A stretch of 64,000 nt of DNA from Peribacillus simplex (GTDB lineage: Bacteria > Bacillota > Bacilli > Bacillales > DSM-1321), in contig NZ_LNNH01000012.1 in the NCBI RefSeq assembly GCF_001542915.1, positions 1-64,000 of the forward strand. Direction: 5' to 3'. The notes below the pieces were generated by a model, which had not been told where the DNA came from, did not search any database, and worked only from the letters and a program-made list of their open reading frames with translations. Below are positions 25,127-40,511 of this stretch, one piece after another; positions within the stretch are counted from its first letter, which is position 1, and every line of letters starts with the position of its first letter. Made by a program: the position numbers and the translations under genes.

Positions 25127-25594
25127 TTACATCTTCTGACGATCACGGAAAGCACGTTCAATATCACGTTTCGCTTCCTTCTTCTTCAGGTCATCTCGCT
25201 TGTCATATTGCTTCTTCCCTTTTCCAAGCCCGATTAAAACCTTGGCAAAACCATTTTTCAAATACATTTTCAATGGAACGATGGTGTAGCCCGCTTCTTT
25301 CGTTTCACCGATCAGTTTACTGATTTCTTTCTTATGCAAAAGGAGCTTTCTTGTCCGCAACGGGTCATGGTTAAACTGGTTCCCTTGCTCGTAAGGACTG
25401 ACATGCATATTATAAAGATAGATTTCGCCATTTTCAATTTTAGCGAAGGCATCTCTCAAATTCACTCGGGCCGCACGGATTGCCTTGATTTCGGTCCCTT
25501 TCAAAACGATGCCTGCTTCAAATGTTTGTTCAATGAAGAAATCATGATACGCTTTTTTATTTTGTGCTAGTTGTTTACCTGAGCCTTTTGGCAT
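25127..25594 (-). CDS. smpB: SsrA-binding protein SmpB
   Basis: A 155-residue small RNA-binding protein that carries tmRNA into stalled ribosomes. It has the family features [29 protein letters not shown], the HVSPYEQGN segment and a Lys-rich C-terminal tail ([14 protein letters not shown]) that mimics the codon-anticodon helix. It lies between rnr and ssrA, the usual Bacillus order, allowing coordinated supply of the trans-translation parts. Confidence 0.96.
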   Translation of the reverse strand: MPKGSGKQLAQNKKAYHDFFIEQTFEAGIVLKGTEIKAIRAARVNLRDAFAKIENGEIYLYNMHVSPYEQGNQFNHDPLRTRKLLLHKKEISKLIGETKEAGYTIVPLKMYLKNGFAKVLIGLGKGKKQYDKRDDLKKKEAKRDIERAFRDRQKM

Positions 25595-25660
25595 CTAACT
25601 CTCCCCTTTTTACATCCGATCGCGGTGAGAGGATGAATCGATCATCCCCTCACATCAATC

Positions 25661-28030
25661 TTATCTCTTTTTAGGCTTCCTCTTGCGCTTGGCAGCGGGC
25701 GCATTTTCAAAGAATTTTTTCTTCTTTTTCGGCTTTCTATCGGAAGAAGGCGAATCTCCCTTGCGATTGCCGCCACGGCCGCCGCCTTTTCCTTCGTTTC
25801 TTCCGCCATTCCCGCCGCGGCCGCGTTTACGGTCACCTGAATTGGCTTTGAATATTTTCTTCTCTCCGGATGGACGCGGACGGCTCACCTTCATGCCGAT
25901 GATTTCAAAATCGATGGCGCGTTCCTCTTTATTGACGTTGGAAACACGTACGTCGATTTCGTCCCCAATCCGGAATACATTCCCTGTACGTTCCCCGATC
26001 ATGGCCAGCTGGCGCTCATCGAAGCGGTAATAGTCATCCGTCATGAAGCTGACATGAACAAGCCCCTCAATGGTGTTCGGCAGCTCGACGAACATTCCGA
26101 AATTCGTAACGGAACCAATGATGCCGGTATATTCCTCGCCGATTTTATCAAGCATATATTCGGCTTTCTTCAAATCATCGGTTTCGCGCTCCGCATCGAC
26201 GGAGCGACGTTCCCGCTTCGAGGTATGATCGGCAATCTCGGGTAAAATCGCATTCCATTTCTCTTTCGTCGCTTCATCCGTTTTCCCTTCCACCAAATAA
26301 GTCCGGATCAGCCTATGCACGATCAAATCCGGGTAACGGCGGATCGGTGAAGTGAAATGTGTATAAAATTCAGCTGATAATCCAAAATGGCCCAGGCTTT
26401 CCGGATCATATTTCGCTTGCTGCATCGAACGGAGCATGACGGTGGATATGACCGTTTCTTCCGGCTTGCCTGCCACTGCCTCGATGATTTCCTGTAATGC
26501 CTTTGGATGGACGTCATTGGCCGACCCGCGCACGATGTAGCCGAAGTTCGTAATGAATTCGAAGAAGCGCTGCAGTTTTTCCGGCTTCGGATCTTCGTGG
26601 ATACGGTAAATGAACGGAACGTCAAGACGGTTGAAATGCTCGGCAACGGTTTCGTTGGCCGCGAGCATGAATTCTTCAATCAGCTTCTCGGCAACCGACC
26701 TTTCACGTAAAACGACATCAGTCGGATGTCCCTCTTCGTCAACGATAACCCTCGCTTCATTGAAATCAAAATCGATCGCACCGCGGTTCATCCGATTTTT
26801 ACGAAGGATGGCCGCCAACTTCTCCATGTCCTCGAACATCGGCACCAACGCTTCATAGCGCTCCAGCTGTTCTTCATCTTTATCCACCAAAATCTTGTTC
26901 ACATTGCCATATGTCATCCGCTCCGTCGTCTTGATGACACTTTCAAAAATCTCGTGATTGACGACATGCCCGTCTGGTGTGATTTCCATCTCACAAGAAA
27001 GTGTAAACCGATCGACCTGCGGGTTCAAGGAGCAAATCCCGTTCGATAAACGATGCGGAATCATCGGAATGACCCTGTCCACCAAATAAACGCTCGTACC
27101 CCTTTCAAGGGCTTCCTTATCGATTGGTGAACCTTCCGTAACATAATGGCTGACATCGGCAATATGGACACCTAGCTTGTAATGGCCATTTTCAAGCTTA
27201 GTAACCGAAACGGCATCATCGAGGTCCTTCGCATCGGCCCCATCAATCGTGACCAAAACATCTTTGCGCAAATCCCTGCGGCTGCCGATTTCACTTTCAG
27301 AAATCGTATCGGAAACGGCATTGGCTTGCTTCATGACGTCTTCCGGGAATTCCATGGGCAAACCATATTTATGGATGACGGAAAGGATATCGACGCCAGG
27401 GTCATTTTTATGCCCTAGAATTTCGATGATTTCTCCTTCTGCACTTACACGTCCTTCTGGGTAAGAAGTCAGCTTGACGACAACCTTATGGCCCTCCACC
27501 GCTCCATGGGAAGCATGCTGCGGGATGAAGATGTCGTTTGCGATCTTTTTATCATCAGGGATGACGAAACCAAAGCTTTTGCTTTCGGAGTATGTACCTA
27601 CCACTTGCGTTATTCCGCGTTCAAGGATCCTGATGACCGTGCCTTCTTGCCTTGATCCGGACGTTTCCGAGGATACTCGTACCATGACGATATCTCCGTG
27701 CATCGCTGTACCCGTTTCATTTGGCGGGATGAAAATATCATCCATTCCTGGGTTATCTTCAGGCGTTACAAATGCGAAGCCCTTTGCATGACCCGTTAAT
27801 TTTCCGCGGAACAAATTCATTTTTTGCGGCAGGCCGTAACGATTGCTTCTCGTTCTGACCACCAATCCCTTTTCTTCCAGCTTCACTAGCGCCTTGACGA
27901 AATTCTTGAAGTCTGCCGAGTCTTCGATCTTCAAAGCCTCTTCAAGCTCCTGTACCGTCAATGGCTTATATGCTTCGTCGGTCATGTACGTCAAAAGCCT
28001 ATTCATGTGTTCTTGAATGTTATCTTCCAT
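25661..28030 (-). CDS. rnr: Ribonuclease R
   Basis: A 789-residue 3'-to-5' exoribonuclease. It has an N-terminal helix-turn-helix and cold-shock OB domains, a RNB catalytic domain with [12 protein letters not shown] near residues 268-280 (metal-binding aspartates), and a C-terminal S1 domain (residues about 640-725). A further tail of about 60 residues is rich in Gly, Arg and Lys ([23 protein letters not shown]). RNase R degrades structured RNA and is delivered to stalled mRNAs through SmpB-tmRNA, which fits its neighbours. AGGAGGGG precedes the ATG. Confidence 0.95.
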   Translation of the reverse strand: MEDNIQEHMNRLLTYMTDEAYKPLTVQELEEALKIEDSADFKNFVKALVKLEEKGLVVRTRSNRYGLPQKMNLFRGKLTGHAKGFAFVTPEDNPGMDDIFIPPNETGTAMHGDIVMVRVSSETSGSRQEGTVIRILERGITQVVGTYSESKSFGFVIPDDKKIANDIFIPQHASHGAVEGHKVVVKLTSYPEGRVSAEGEIIEILGHKNDPGVDILSVIHKYGLPMEFPEDVMKQANAVSDTISESEIGSRRDLRKDVLVTIDGADAKDLDDAVSVTKLENGHYKLGVHIADVSHYVTEGSPIDKEALERGTSVYLVDRVIPMIPHRLSNGICSLNPQVDRFTLSCEMEITPDGHVVNHEIFESVIKTTERMTYGNVNKILVDKDEEQLERYEALVPMFEDMEKLAAILRKNRMNRGAIDFDFNEARVIVDEEGHPTDVVLRERSVAEKLIEEFMLAANETVAEHFNRLDVPFIYRIHEDPKPEKLQRFFEFITNFGYIVRGSANDVHPKALQEIIEAVAGKPEETVISTVMLRSMQQAKYDPESLGHFGLSAEFYTHFTSPIRRYPDLIVHRLIRTYLVEGKTDEATKEKWNAILPEIADHTSKRERRSVDAERETDDLKKAEYMLDKIGEEYTGIIGSVTNFGMFVELPNTIEGLVHVSFMTDDYYRFDERQLAMIGERTGNVFRIGDEIDVRVSNVNKEERAIDFEIIGMKVSRPRPSGEKKIFKANSGDRKRGRGGNGGRNEGKGGGRGGNRKGDSPSSDRKPKKKKKFFENAPAAKRKRKPKKR

Positions 28031-28063
28031 AAAACCCCTCCTATTCAGGGTATAATAAATTTG

Positions 28064-28810
28064 TTATTCGGACCAATCCAGACTTTCTAAAAATTCCAAT
28101 ACATCTTCATGCAGCTGTTCTTTTTCTTTATCCAGCGTGATGACATGACCGGATTCTTCATACCACTTCAGTTTCTTGACAGGTGACTCGATGGAATCAA
28201 AAATGATATCGGCACTTTTCGGATTGATGACGTCATCATGCCGCCCCTGCACGACATATGTCGGTGCATAAATCAAATCGACATGCTCCCGTACATCCGT
28301 TATCAATTCCTGAAGGGCTTTCAATGTATTCATCGGTTTATCGGCCAGGAGGTCCATTTCATGCTCTATTTGCTCTTGCGTTTTTCCTTCATACTTCTTA
28401 AATTCTCTAGCGTACTCCAATACTCCTTTATACATCATCTCTTCACTTTTGATATACATGGGCGCACACATTGATACGATACCCTTTATAGGTACAGTGT
28501 AACCTAATTTAAGAGAAAATACGCCTCCCAAAGAGAGTCCGGCAACAGCTATTTCCTCATGGCCCTTGCTCTTCAGGAAATCGAATGCCATCATGACGTC
28601 CTTCCACCAATCATCAGGGCCCGTTTTCACCAGCTCCTCTGGCGGAACCCCATGTCCCTTATAGTGCGGGGCATGGCAGGTGTAACCGTGCTTCTCCAAG
28701 TGACGTCCAAGCATCCGCACATCTGCGGAATTCCCCGTGAATCCATGCAATAGTAAGACAGCTCTTTTTCCGCCTTCAAAAGTAAAGGGCTGCTGCAGCT
28801 TGATTTTCAT
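28064..28810 (-). CDS. yvaK: YvaK-like carboxylesterase
   Basis: Alpha/beta-hydrolase of 248 residues, the same length as B. subtilis YvaK and Geobacillus Est30. It shows the oxyanion motif [10 protein letters not shown], the nucleophile elbow AGLSLGG (Ser near residue 93), an acidic residue in GRHDDVINP and His in [11 protein letters not shown]. It hydrolyses short-chain esters in the cytoplasm; the natural substrate is unknown. ATG 28810 has AAGGAG 9 bases upstream. It lies between secG and rnr as in B. subtilis. Confidence 0.92.
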   Translation of the reverse strand: MKIKLQQPFTFEGGKRAVLLLHGFTGNSADVRMLGRHLEKHGYTCHAPHYKGHGVPPEELVKTGPDDWWKDVMMAFDFLKSKGHEEIAVAGLSLGGVFSLKLGYTVPIKGIVSMCAPMYIKSEEMMYKGVLEYAREFKKYEGKTQEQIEHEMDLLADKPMNTLKALQELITDVREHVDLIYAPTYVVQGRHDDVINPKSADIIFDSIESPVKKLKWYEESGHVITLDKEKEQLHEDVLEFLESLDWSE

Positions 28811-28913
28811 GATAATTAGCTCCTTCATTAGTAAATAGCAACCAAAAAAATTCCCTATCCTATCATTAAGTACTAAAATTACTATATCTATTCATGCAAC
28901 TATCGTGCAAAGA

Positions 28914-28941
28914 AAAAAGCCTAGCTATTTAGCTAGACTCA
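28914..28941 (-). terminator. Terminator after secG
   Basis: A stem of ten pairs (AGTCTAGCTA / TAGCTAGGCT) with an AA loop is followed by six T on the minus strand. Confidence 0.75.
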
Positions 28942-28952
28942 TTTTTGATCGA

Positions 28953-29186
28953 TTACACATCAAAGAATGCAACAAGTAAAGTTAAAGCAAAGAATAAAAT
29001 GGCTAATACTACCGTTGCACGATGTAAAATCAAATCCAAGCCGCGAGCTTTTTGCTTTCCGAATAGCTGCTCAGCACCGCCGGCAATCGCACCTGATAAA
29101 CCTGCACTTTTACCCGATTGAAGCAATACCGTCACAATAAGGGCGATACTGACGATCACCAAAAGCGTTATGAGAAAAGCATGCAT
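28953..29186 (-). CDS. secG: Preprotein translocase subunit SecG
   Basis: A 77-residue membrane protein of the SecYEG channel. It has two hydrophobic segments (residues about 2-22 and 55-75) separated by the conserved loop [37 protein letters not shown] lies 7 bases before ATG 29186; the longer frame upstream lacks such a site. It heads the secG-yvaK-rnr-smpB-ssrA cluster, though a terminator separates it from yvaK. Confidence 0.95.
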   Translation of the reverse strand: MHAFLITLLVIVSIALIVTVLLQSGKSAGLSGAIAGGAEQLFGKQKARGLDLILHRATVVLAILFFALTLLVAFFDV

Positions 29187-29362
29187 GCAATCACACCTCC
29201 TGAAGTACCAATAAACAATTACTTTAACTTTACCACACCCATAAGATATCCACAATCTTTGTTATCATTTAATGGTAAGAATTCCTAAACAGCAGCTTCA
29301 TCATTTTCTTTTTGAATCAAAGTTTGAGATAATTCACAAAAAGGGAAGAAAGAGGTGTCACC

Positions 29363-29905
29363 ATGTTCAAGCCCATTCTCCGGATTCTTGATTTATTGAC
29401 CATCCTGTTCTCGGCGGTTGCAGGCTATTCTTTATGGATAGGCGGCAGCAATCTCATCAGTGTCTTATTGATCGTTCTCTCGCCGCTTTTGCTGCTGCTT
29501 GCAAAATATCATGGCAATCGATATTTATTATTTGCTGCATATACCACGACAACCGTCTATTTTACTGCTATTATTTATAATGGACTTTCCAATAGCGGCA
29601 TCGACTTTTTCCAATCAAGTTACCATGTGCTGCTGATCGGTGCAGCCGCCATCCTGCTGAGCATCATAGCGGCCGTCATTGGTTTCGGCACCAACACCCT
29701 TACGATTCTCTGGCTATCGCTGCACGCCCTGGTCACCTTCGAGACGATCAGGATGTCAGGCGGTTTCCTATCTCACTTTTGGTCTGCACCCGTCGTGGAA
29801 GCCGCAGTCCGCAATGATTATCCATTTTTATTGATGGTGGTCTGGATCGGCTTATTCCTCGATAAGTACCAAAGTGAATTGACGAGGGATTACTTGTCAC
29901 GATAA
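29363..29905 (+). CDS. Membrane protein of unknown function
   Basis: I do not recognise this gene. It codes for 180 residues with about six hydrophobic segments (near 8-27, 30-47, 50-73, 88-111, 112-130 and 150-168), short loops and few charges. There are no conserved catalytic residues, cysteines or obvious repeats. AGAGGTG lies 5 bases before the ATG. It is 55 bases upstream of the carboxypeptidase lipoprotein gene on the same strand, so a link with the cell envelope is possible but unsupported. Confidence 0.7.
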   Translation: MFKPILRILDLLTILFSAVAGYSLWIGGSNLISVLLIVLSPLLLLLAKYHGNRYLLFAAYTTTTVYFTAIIYNGLSNSGIDFFQSSYHVLLIGAAAILLSIIAAVIGFGTNTLTILWLSLHALVTFETIRMSGGFLSHFWSAPVVEAAVRNDYPFLLMVVWIGLFLDKYQSELTRDYLSR

Positions 29906-29960
29906 TCTTTCAAAACGCCTATCGCAGGAAATCTTATATTAAAAGCAAGGGGCCTTTCAT

Positions 29961-30785
29961 ATGTTAAAACCTATATTTACTGCAACTGCTCTGTCATCGT
30001 TCATTTTATTGTCCGGATGTTCATTCGACCAATCAAGCGATGAAAAAAAAGAGCAAAAAGAAGAACACCCGAGCTCCCACCATACGGAGACAGAAACTGA
30101 TGATAAGCAAGATGATTCAAAAGAATCGGCCCAACGCCAGGTGGAAGTGGATGAAACGGTCAAGCCCGCGCAGGCTGGCCTGCAGACTTTAGCCAACCCA
30201 GAAAGCATCCCTGTACTTGTCAACAAACAATACAGCTTGCCGGAAGATTACAAACCTGAAGATCTTGTTTACCCAAAAGTGGATTTCATCTTTCAGGATA
30301 AAATTGAAAAAAGAATGATGCGCAAAGAAGCGGCAGAAGCGCTTGAACGGCTATTCCAAGCTGCCGAAAAAGACAATATGCACTTCGCCGGCGTATCCGC
30401 CTACCGTTCACATCAAACGCAAATCACGGTCTTTAATAACTATGTGGCCAAGGACGGGGAAGAAAAAGCGAAAACCTACAGTGCAATGCCTGGGACGAGC
30501 GAGCACGAAACAGGTCTGGCCATCGATGTCACGACCCATGACGGTGCATGTGCTGCCCAAGATTGCTTCGGAGACACGAATGAAGCGTCCTGGCTTGCAG
30601 AGCATGCCCATGAATACGGATTTATCATCCGCTATCCGGAAGGCAAGGAAAACATTACAGGCTATAAATACGAACCGTGGCACATCCGCTATATTGGCGC
30701 CGATGCCGCAACTGAAATCTTCAAAACGAAAAGCACTTTGGAAGAATACTATAATGCCGTTCCAGTAGAAGCTGTAGATAAATAA
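29961..30785 (+). CDS. yodJ: YodJ/LdcB-like D-alanyl-D-alanine carboxypeptidase lipoprotein
   Basis: A 274-residue exported lipoprotein: hydrophobic signal, lipobox LSGC, then a linker rich in Glu, Lys, Asp and Ser up to about residue 70. The M15B (VanY/LdcB) peptidase domain shows AYRSHQTQ, the zinc motif SEHETGLAIDV (His and Asp), and EPWHIRYIG with the catalytic Glu and third zinc His. It trims peptidoglycan stem peptides at the outer face of the membrane. AAGGGG lies 8 bases upstream. Length is close to B. subtilis YodJ. Confidence 0.88.
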   Translation: MLKPIFTATALSSFILLSGCSFDQSSDEKKEQKEEHPSSHHTETETDDKQDDSKESAQRQVEVDETVKPAQAGLQTLANPESIPVLVNKQYSLPEDYKPEDLVYPKVDFIFQDKIEKRMMRKEAAEALERLFQAAEKDNMHFAGVSAYRSHQTQITVFNNYVAKDGEEKAKTYSAMPGTSEHETGLAIDVTTHDGACAAQDCFGDTNEASWLAEHAHEYGFIIRYPEGKENITGYKYEPWHIRYIGADAATEIFKTKSTLEEYYNAVPVEAVDK

Positions 30786-30787
30786 GT

Positions 30788-30816
30788 AAAAGGTGCCCAT
30801 ATGCGGCACCTTTTTT
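30788..30816 (+). terminator. Terminator after yodJ
   Basis: The stem AAAAGGTGCC / GGCACCTTTT with a 7-base loop ends in a run of six T. Confidence 0.85.
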
Positions 30817-30819
30817 GAC

Positions 30820-30841
30820 TTTAATCAAACGTTTGATTAAA
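30820..30841. promoter_or_regulatory. 22-bp perfect palindrome between convergent genes
   Basis: A perfect palindrome centred on AAACGTTT with arms TTTAATCAAAC and its complement. It lies between the yodJ and eno terminators, where no promoter is expected. It may be a protein-binding site, but no owner can be named. Confidence 0.45.
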
Positions 30842-30852
30842 TTGGCTTCCCA

Positions 30853-30884
30853 TAAAAAAACCCCCCATTCACATGGAATGGGAG
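30853..30884 (-). terminator. Terminator of the glycolytic operon
   Basis: The stem CCCATTC / GAATGGG with a 5-base loop is followed, on the minus strand, by GGTTTTTTT; it lies about 55 bases after the eno stop. Confidence 0.85.
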
Positions 30885-30937
30885 GTGAGAGATAATCATC
30901 TCCACCCGCTTCTCGTCGGAAGAGGGTGTCACGGTAA

Positions 30938-32233
<1,296 letters not shown>

Positions 32234-32262
32234 TTAAATCTCTCCTTTTCCAATTCACATTT

Positions 32263-34594
<2,332 letters not shown>

Positions 34595-34600
34595 TCACGC

Positions 34601-35785
34601 CTATTTGTCGTTCAATGCTACAACGCCCGGCAATTCCTTGCCTTCCATGAACTCAAGAGATGCACCGCCGCCCGTTGAAATATGGGACATTTTTTCCGCC
34701 AACCCAAACTTTTCGGCAGCCGCAGCAGAATCTCCACCGCCGACGATGCTGTAAGTATCTTTTGCATCAGCCAAGGCTTGGGCAACGGTTTTTGTACCAT
34801 TCGCAAATTTATCGAATTCGAACACGCCCATAGGCCCATTCCAAATGACAAGCTTGGAGCCTTTGATGATATCCGCATATAATTCACTTGTTTTCGGACC
34901 GATATCAAGAGCCATTTTCTCTTTTGGTATCGAATCGATATTGACGATTTCAGTCTCTGCATCAGGTGAAAATTCAGCCGTAACGACGGCATCAATCGGC
35001 AAATGCAACTTCACGCCTTTTTCTTTAGCGCTTTCGATGAAGGATTTGGCCAATTCAATCTTGTCTTCCTCCAATAGCGAGTTACCGATTTCATGACCTT
35101 GCGCTTTAATGAATGTATAACCAAGGCCGCCGCCAATGATCAAATGATCGACGTTTTCCAAAAGATTTTTGATGACACCTATTTTATCCTTTACTTTTGC
35201 GCCGCCAATTATAGCTGTAAAAGGACGTTCCGGGTTCGATAAGGCTTTTCCGAGCACAGCAAGCTCTTTTTCCATCAGCAATCCGGAAACGGCTGGAAGG
35301 TGGTGTGCAATCCCTTCCGTCGAAGCATGGGCACGATGGGCAGCCCCGAATGCATCATTCACATAAACATCGGCAAGTGCAGCGAATGACTTCGCCAATT
35401 CTGGATCGTTCTTTTCTTCGCCTGGATAGAAGCGGACGTTTTCCAATAACAAGATCTCGCCATTCTCCATATTGTCGATCATGGATTGAACGGACTCGCC
35501 ATATGCTTCTTCAGCTTTTTGCACATCCTTGCCGCTAAGCTCGCTTAGTCGTTCGGCAACAGGAGCTAAACGTAATTCTTCCACAACTTGTCCTTTAGGA
35601 CGGCCAAGATGGCTCGCCAAGATGACTTTTGCGCCTTGTTCCGTCAGGTAGGAAATCGTCGGCAATGCAGCTTTGATTCTTGTATCGTCCGAAATCTTTC
35701 CGTCCTGCATCGGAACGTTGAAATCAACACGGCAAAATACACGTTTCCCCTTTAATTCAATATCTCTAATCGACTTTTTATTCAT
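34601..35785 (-). CDS. pgk: Phosphoglycerate kinase
   Basis: A 394-residue enzyme making ATP from 1,3-bisphosphoglycerate. The N-terminal signature [30 protein letters not shown], the ASHLGRPKG loop, and the nucleotide-binding [13 protein letters not shown] are present. ATG 35785 has AAGGAGG 11 bases upstream; the open frame beyond has no site. It follows gapA after a terminator, so expression depends on read-through or on its own promoter in the 248-base gap. Confidence 0.98.
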   Translation of the reverse strand: MNKKSIRDIELKGKRVFCRVDFNVPMQDGKISDDTRIKAALPTISYLTEQGAKVILASHLGRPKGQVVEELRLAPVAERLSELSGKDVQKAEEAYGESVQSMIDNMENGEILLLENVRFYPGEEKNDPELAKSFAALADVYVNDAFGAAHRAHASTEGIAHHLPAVSGLLMEKELAVLGKALSNPERPFTAIIGGAKVKDKIGVIKNLLENVDHLIIGGGLGYTFIKAQGHEIGNSLLEEDKIELAKSFIESAKEKGVKLHLPIDAVVTAEFSPDAETEIVNIDSIPKEKMALDIGPKTSELYADIIKGSKLVIWNGPMGVFEFDKFANGTKTVAQALADAKDTYSIVGGGDSAAAAEKFGLAEKMSHISTGGGASLEFMEGKELPGVVALNDK

Positions 35786-35993
35786 AATCCAAAGAACCTC
35801 CTTAGATATTGTTAACACATTTTTGATTTTTTTAGTCAAAAAGGGAGAGGGTACATATCCCATCTCCCCTTTACTCTACTTCATTATAGTCGGTTTCCAG
35901 AAAATTATCCAAAAACAAGGAATGGAAGCGCCTCATGTGCTTAATGACTTACTAATAATATCATCATCTGCCAGGTTTTATTAGAGTATGATT

Positions 35994-36023
35994 AAAAAAA
36001 CCTCACCTTGGTGAGGTTTTTTT
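35994..36023 (-). terminator. Terminator between gapA and pgk
   Basis: A perfect stem AAAAAAACCTCACC / GGTGAGGTTTTTTT with a TT loop. It would make gapA more abundant than the downstream glycolytic genes. Confidence 0.85.
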
Positions 36024-36033
36024 ATTATTCTAA

Positions 36034-38108
<2,075 letters not shown>

Positions 38109-38134
38109 AGATAAAACTCCTAAAAAGTCTGATT

Positions 38135-38170
38135 GGACACTATATGTCCCGCGTAGTCATTTTATGTCCC
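38135..38170 (-). promoter_or_regulatory. CggR operator
   Basis: On the minus strand GGGAC-N6-TGAC, four bases, then CGGGAC-N6-TGTC: the tandem pattern known for the B. subtilis operator (CGGGAC-N6-TGTC repeated). It lies directly ahead of cggR. Confidence 0.88.
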
Positions 38171-38179
38171 ACCTGAAAT

Positions 38180-38219
38180 AAAAAAAATATTCCTGCTACA
38201 TATTTTATTCTAGCAGGAA
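38180..38219 (-). terminator. Terminator after the glutaredoxin-like gene
   Basis: The stem TTCCTGCTA / TAGCAGGAA with a 12-base AT-rich loop is followed by TATTTTTTTT on the minus strand. Confidence 0.8.
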
Positions 38220-38248
38220 CGGATTGTTTCTTCAAATGATTTGAAAAA

Positions 38249-38500
38249 TTATTTTTGCAAAAGCCCATTTAGAGCTGATTTATCAACCTTTCCATACTGA
38301 ATGATTTCTTCTTTCCATTCAATCACAGGGATCATCAAAGCAAATTTCTCAAGCAGCACATCATCGGAATGAATATCGATTTCCTTAAAACCTATGCCCG
38401 AATCCCGTTTCACCTCTTCAAGTATCACCTTGGCCTCATCACATAACGGACATCTTGCCCTGCTATATAAAACAAACTGATTCGTTTCCAAAATACCCAA
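38249..38500 (-). CDS. Glutaredoxin-family (DUF836-like) protein
   Basis: An 83-residue thioredoxin-fold protein. The redox motif C-P-L-C (RARCPLCDEAK) lies at residues 17-20, followed by a cis-Pro region MIPVIEW. It is short for a classical glutaredoxin and resembles the DUF836 group. It lies 6 bases after sigL and before the glycolytic operon, an arrangement seen in other Bacillaceae; partner and substrate are unknown. Confidence 0.85.
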   Translation of the reverse strand: MGILETNQFVLYSRARCPLCDEAKVILEEVKRDSGIGFKEIDIHSDDVLLEKFALMIPVIEWKEEIIQYGKVDKSALNGLLQK

Positions 38501-38506
38501 CCCTTT

Positions 38507-39844
38507 TCAGTCATATCTTTTTCGTTTAGATGAAGACGGTATCCCTAGCTGCTCCCGGTATTTGGCAACCGTTCGACGTGCAAGGATGATTCCATGCTCC
38601 TCTTTCAGCCGTTCAGCCAAATCCTGATCCGATAGCGGCTTTTGTTTATTTTCGCCATCGATCGCGGCCTTGAGTCCCTTTTTAGCTTGCATGCCGGACA
38701 TATCCTCTTCAAGGCCTACTGATTGTAAAGATGTTGTGAAGAAGATCCGCATCTCGATCGTACCGAAAGGGGTCTGCACATATTTACCTTTAACGGCGCG
38801 GCTTACCGTCGATTCATGTATTCCAAGTTCATCGGCCACTTCCTTCATCGTCATCGGCTTCAAGTAATTCAGCCCGTGATGAAAGCACGCTGGCTGTTTA
38901 TCGACGATACACTGGATAACCTTCAATATCGTTTCTTTTCTCTGTTGAATCCCTCTTGAAATCCATTGGTATTCCTGCCACTTATCCTGAATGAACCGTT
39001 GTACGCCTTTATCTCCATGGCTCTTCATCCGGTTCAAGTACCCTTTATCTACATTAAGGTTCGGTGTGTTGCCATCGTAATTCCCGACAAGAAGCATCCC
39101 TTCACGGACCTCGACAACGACATCAGGCACTATATATGATGGTTTTTCCTGGAAGAACAATGAAGCTGGCCGCGGATTCAGCGTTTGCACATAATCGAAT
39201 ACCTCTTGTATTTCCTTCATTGTAGCGCCGATTTTCTTACTTAGATCTTTCCAACGCTTTTCGGCAAAGTCGAGAAAATGATTTTCTATGATGCTTTCCG
39301 CCAGGGGGTTGATCCCCTCCGCTATCACTTGGAGCAAGAGGCACTCTTGCAGATTTCTCGCTGCAAGTCCATGCGGCTCGAGCTGCTGTAGAATGGAGAG
39401 GCTCTCCTCCAAAACGGCTGGAGAGATGCCTGCAATGCAAATATCGTCCAGACTTATCCGCAAGTAACCGTTTTCATCGAGATTATGAATTAAGAGCAGC
39501 ATCGCCTTATACTGCTCACCCGTTAGCTGCTGGTGATTGACCTGGGACATGACGTGCTGTTCAAGCGAGACGGTGTCTTCACTGATTTGTTCGATCCAAT
39601 AGTTGGCATCATACGTATTTTTAAGGGTCCGTTTACCTTTTTTCCGGTCAAAGGTCGGCTGAAATAATGCAGATGTTGGCTGATCTAGGGACAGTAATGG
39701 ATTTTCGGCCATTTTATTTTCCAAGAAAGCGGAAAGCTCCTGGGTGGAGTATTGCAGCAAGGTAATAGCCTGCATGAGCTCCTGGGTCATTGCCATCTTT
39801 AAAGTTTGCTGTTGAAATAATCCTGCTTTCATATTCATACTCAT
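38507..39844 (-). CDS. sigL: RNA polymerase sigma-54 factor
   Basis: A 445-residue SigL (RpoN). The Gln/Leu-rich region I (QQQTLKMAMTQELMQAITLLQYSTQEL) contacts activators, the central part binds core polymerase, and the RpoN box ARRTVAKYRE near the C-terminus recognises the -24 element. ATG 39844 follows GGGAGGG by about 8 bases. SigL directs genes for amino-acid and levan use with enhancer-binding activators. A cre site in its leader suggests CcpA roadblock control, as known in B. subtilis. Confidence 0.96.
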   Translation of the reverse strand: MSMNMKAGLFQQQTLKMAMTQELMQAITLLQYSTQELSAFLENKMAENPLLSLDQPTSALFQPTFDRKKGKRTLKNTYDANYWIEQISEDTVSLEQHVMSQVNHQQLTGEQYKAMLLLIHNLDENGYLRISLDDICIAGISPAVLEESLSILQQLEPHGLAARNLQECLLLQVIAEGINPLAESIIENHFLDFAEKRWKDLSKKIGATMKEIQEVFDYVQTLNPRPASLFFQEKPSYIVPDVVVEVREGMLLVGNYDGNTPNLNVDKGYLNRMKSHGDKGVQRFIQDKWQEYQWISRGIQQRKETILKVIQCIVDKQPACFHHGLNYLKPMTMKEVADELGIHESTVSRAVKGKYVQTPFGTIEMRIFFTTSLQSVGLEEDMSGMQAKKGLKAAIDGENKQKPLSDQDLAERLKEEHGIILARRTVAKYREQLGIPSSSKRKRYD

Positions 39845-39903
39845 CGATTCATCCCTCCCCACTCCATTTTACATTATCAGGAAAAAATTCTACACAAAAA
39901 CCC

Positions 39904-39918
39904 ATGAAAACGCTTACG
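39904..39918. promoter_or_regulatory. cre site in the sigL leader
   Basis: ATGAAAACGCTTACG fits the cre consensus WTGNAANCGNWWNCW except at the last base. It lies 25-40 bases downstream of the predicted sigL transcription start and 60 bases before the start codon. Confidence 0.65.
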
Positions 39919-39949
39919 TTTTTTTCTGAATGGTTTATTTGTTTTCCAT

Positions 39950-39978
39950 ACTATATGTCAGGAATGCCATTTTCACAA
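39950..39978 (-). promoter_or_regulatory. sigL promoter
   Basis: On the minus strand TTGTGA and TATAGT are separated by 17 bases; the start would be near 39943. Confidence 0.6.
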
Positions 39979-40093
39979 CTACTTTTATTGAAAAATCCCC
40001 ATTTTTCAAGACTGAAGCCCTTATTTTCGAGGGATGTCCCCATCAAACAGATTTCGATGGAAATCGCGAAATTCCAACAAAAATCATCTTTCA

Positions 40094-40130
40094 TAAAAAA
40101 ATCCCCCACTTAAATAATTTAAGCGGGAGA
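40094..40130 (-). terminator. Terminator after tRNA-Arg
   Basis: The stem TCCCGCTTAAA / TTTAAGTGGGGGA around TTA is followed by seven T on the minus strand. Confidence 0.85.
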
Positions 40131-40138
40131 TTTGGCAG

Positions 40139-40210
40139 TGCCCTCGGCAGGAATCGAACCTGCATTTCAAGCTTCGGAGGCTTGCGTTCTATCCGTTGCA
40201 CTACGAGGGC
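40139..40210 (-). tRNA. tRNA-Arg (anticodon CCG)
   Basis: A 72-base cloverleaf: acceptor GCCCTCG / CGAGGGC, anticodon stem GCAAGC / GCTTG(C) region with loop CTCCGAA reading CCG, T arm GCAGG-TTCGATT-CCTGC. The CCA is not encoded. It reads CGG codons. Confidence 0.95.
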
Positions 40211-40251
40211 GAATTGGAAAAATCAATGTTCATATCTATTCGACAGACTTC

Positions 40252-40280
40252 ATTATATGATAGAATGCCCTCCTTTGCAA
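40252..40280 (-). promoter_or_regulatory. tRNA-Arg promoter
   Basis: On the minus strand TTGCAA and a perfect TATAAT are 17 bases apart, about 40 bases before the tRNA. Confidence 0.75.
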
Positions 40281-40429
40281 GGGTTATCAGGTTTAAAAGT
40301 TTGTCTTTTGGGTATTATGGATAATGTGGAAATTCATCCCTGATCGGCATAATTACAAATGAATTCAAAGAGGAAGGAGACTTGACCAGAAAATTGTCGA
40401 ACAAATTATCACTTATAGGATTTGTTTTG

Positions 40430-40460
40430 TTTGACCTAAATTGACCAAAAAGTGTATCAT
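40430..40460 (+). promoter_or_regulatory. clpP promoter with CtsR operator
   Basis: The minus-strand reading GGTCAATTTAGGTCAAA (40430-40446) is a CtsR heptad direct repeat. It covers the -35 TTGACC at 40431-40436; the -10 TATCAT at 40455-40460 lies 18 bases on. CtsR would repress clpP until heat or protein stress. Confidence 0.8.
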
Positions 40461-40511
40461 ACATACATAAAGAATTTAAAATGATTCTCTTAATCGAAGG
40501 AGGAAATGAAC

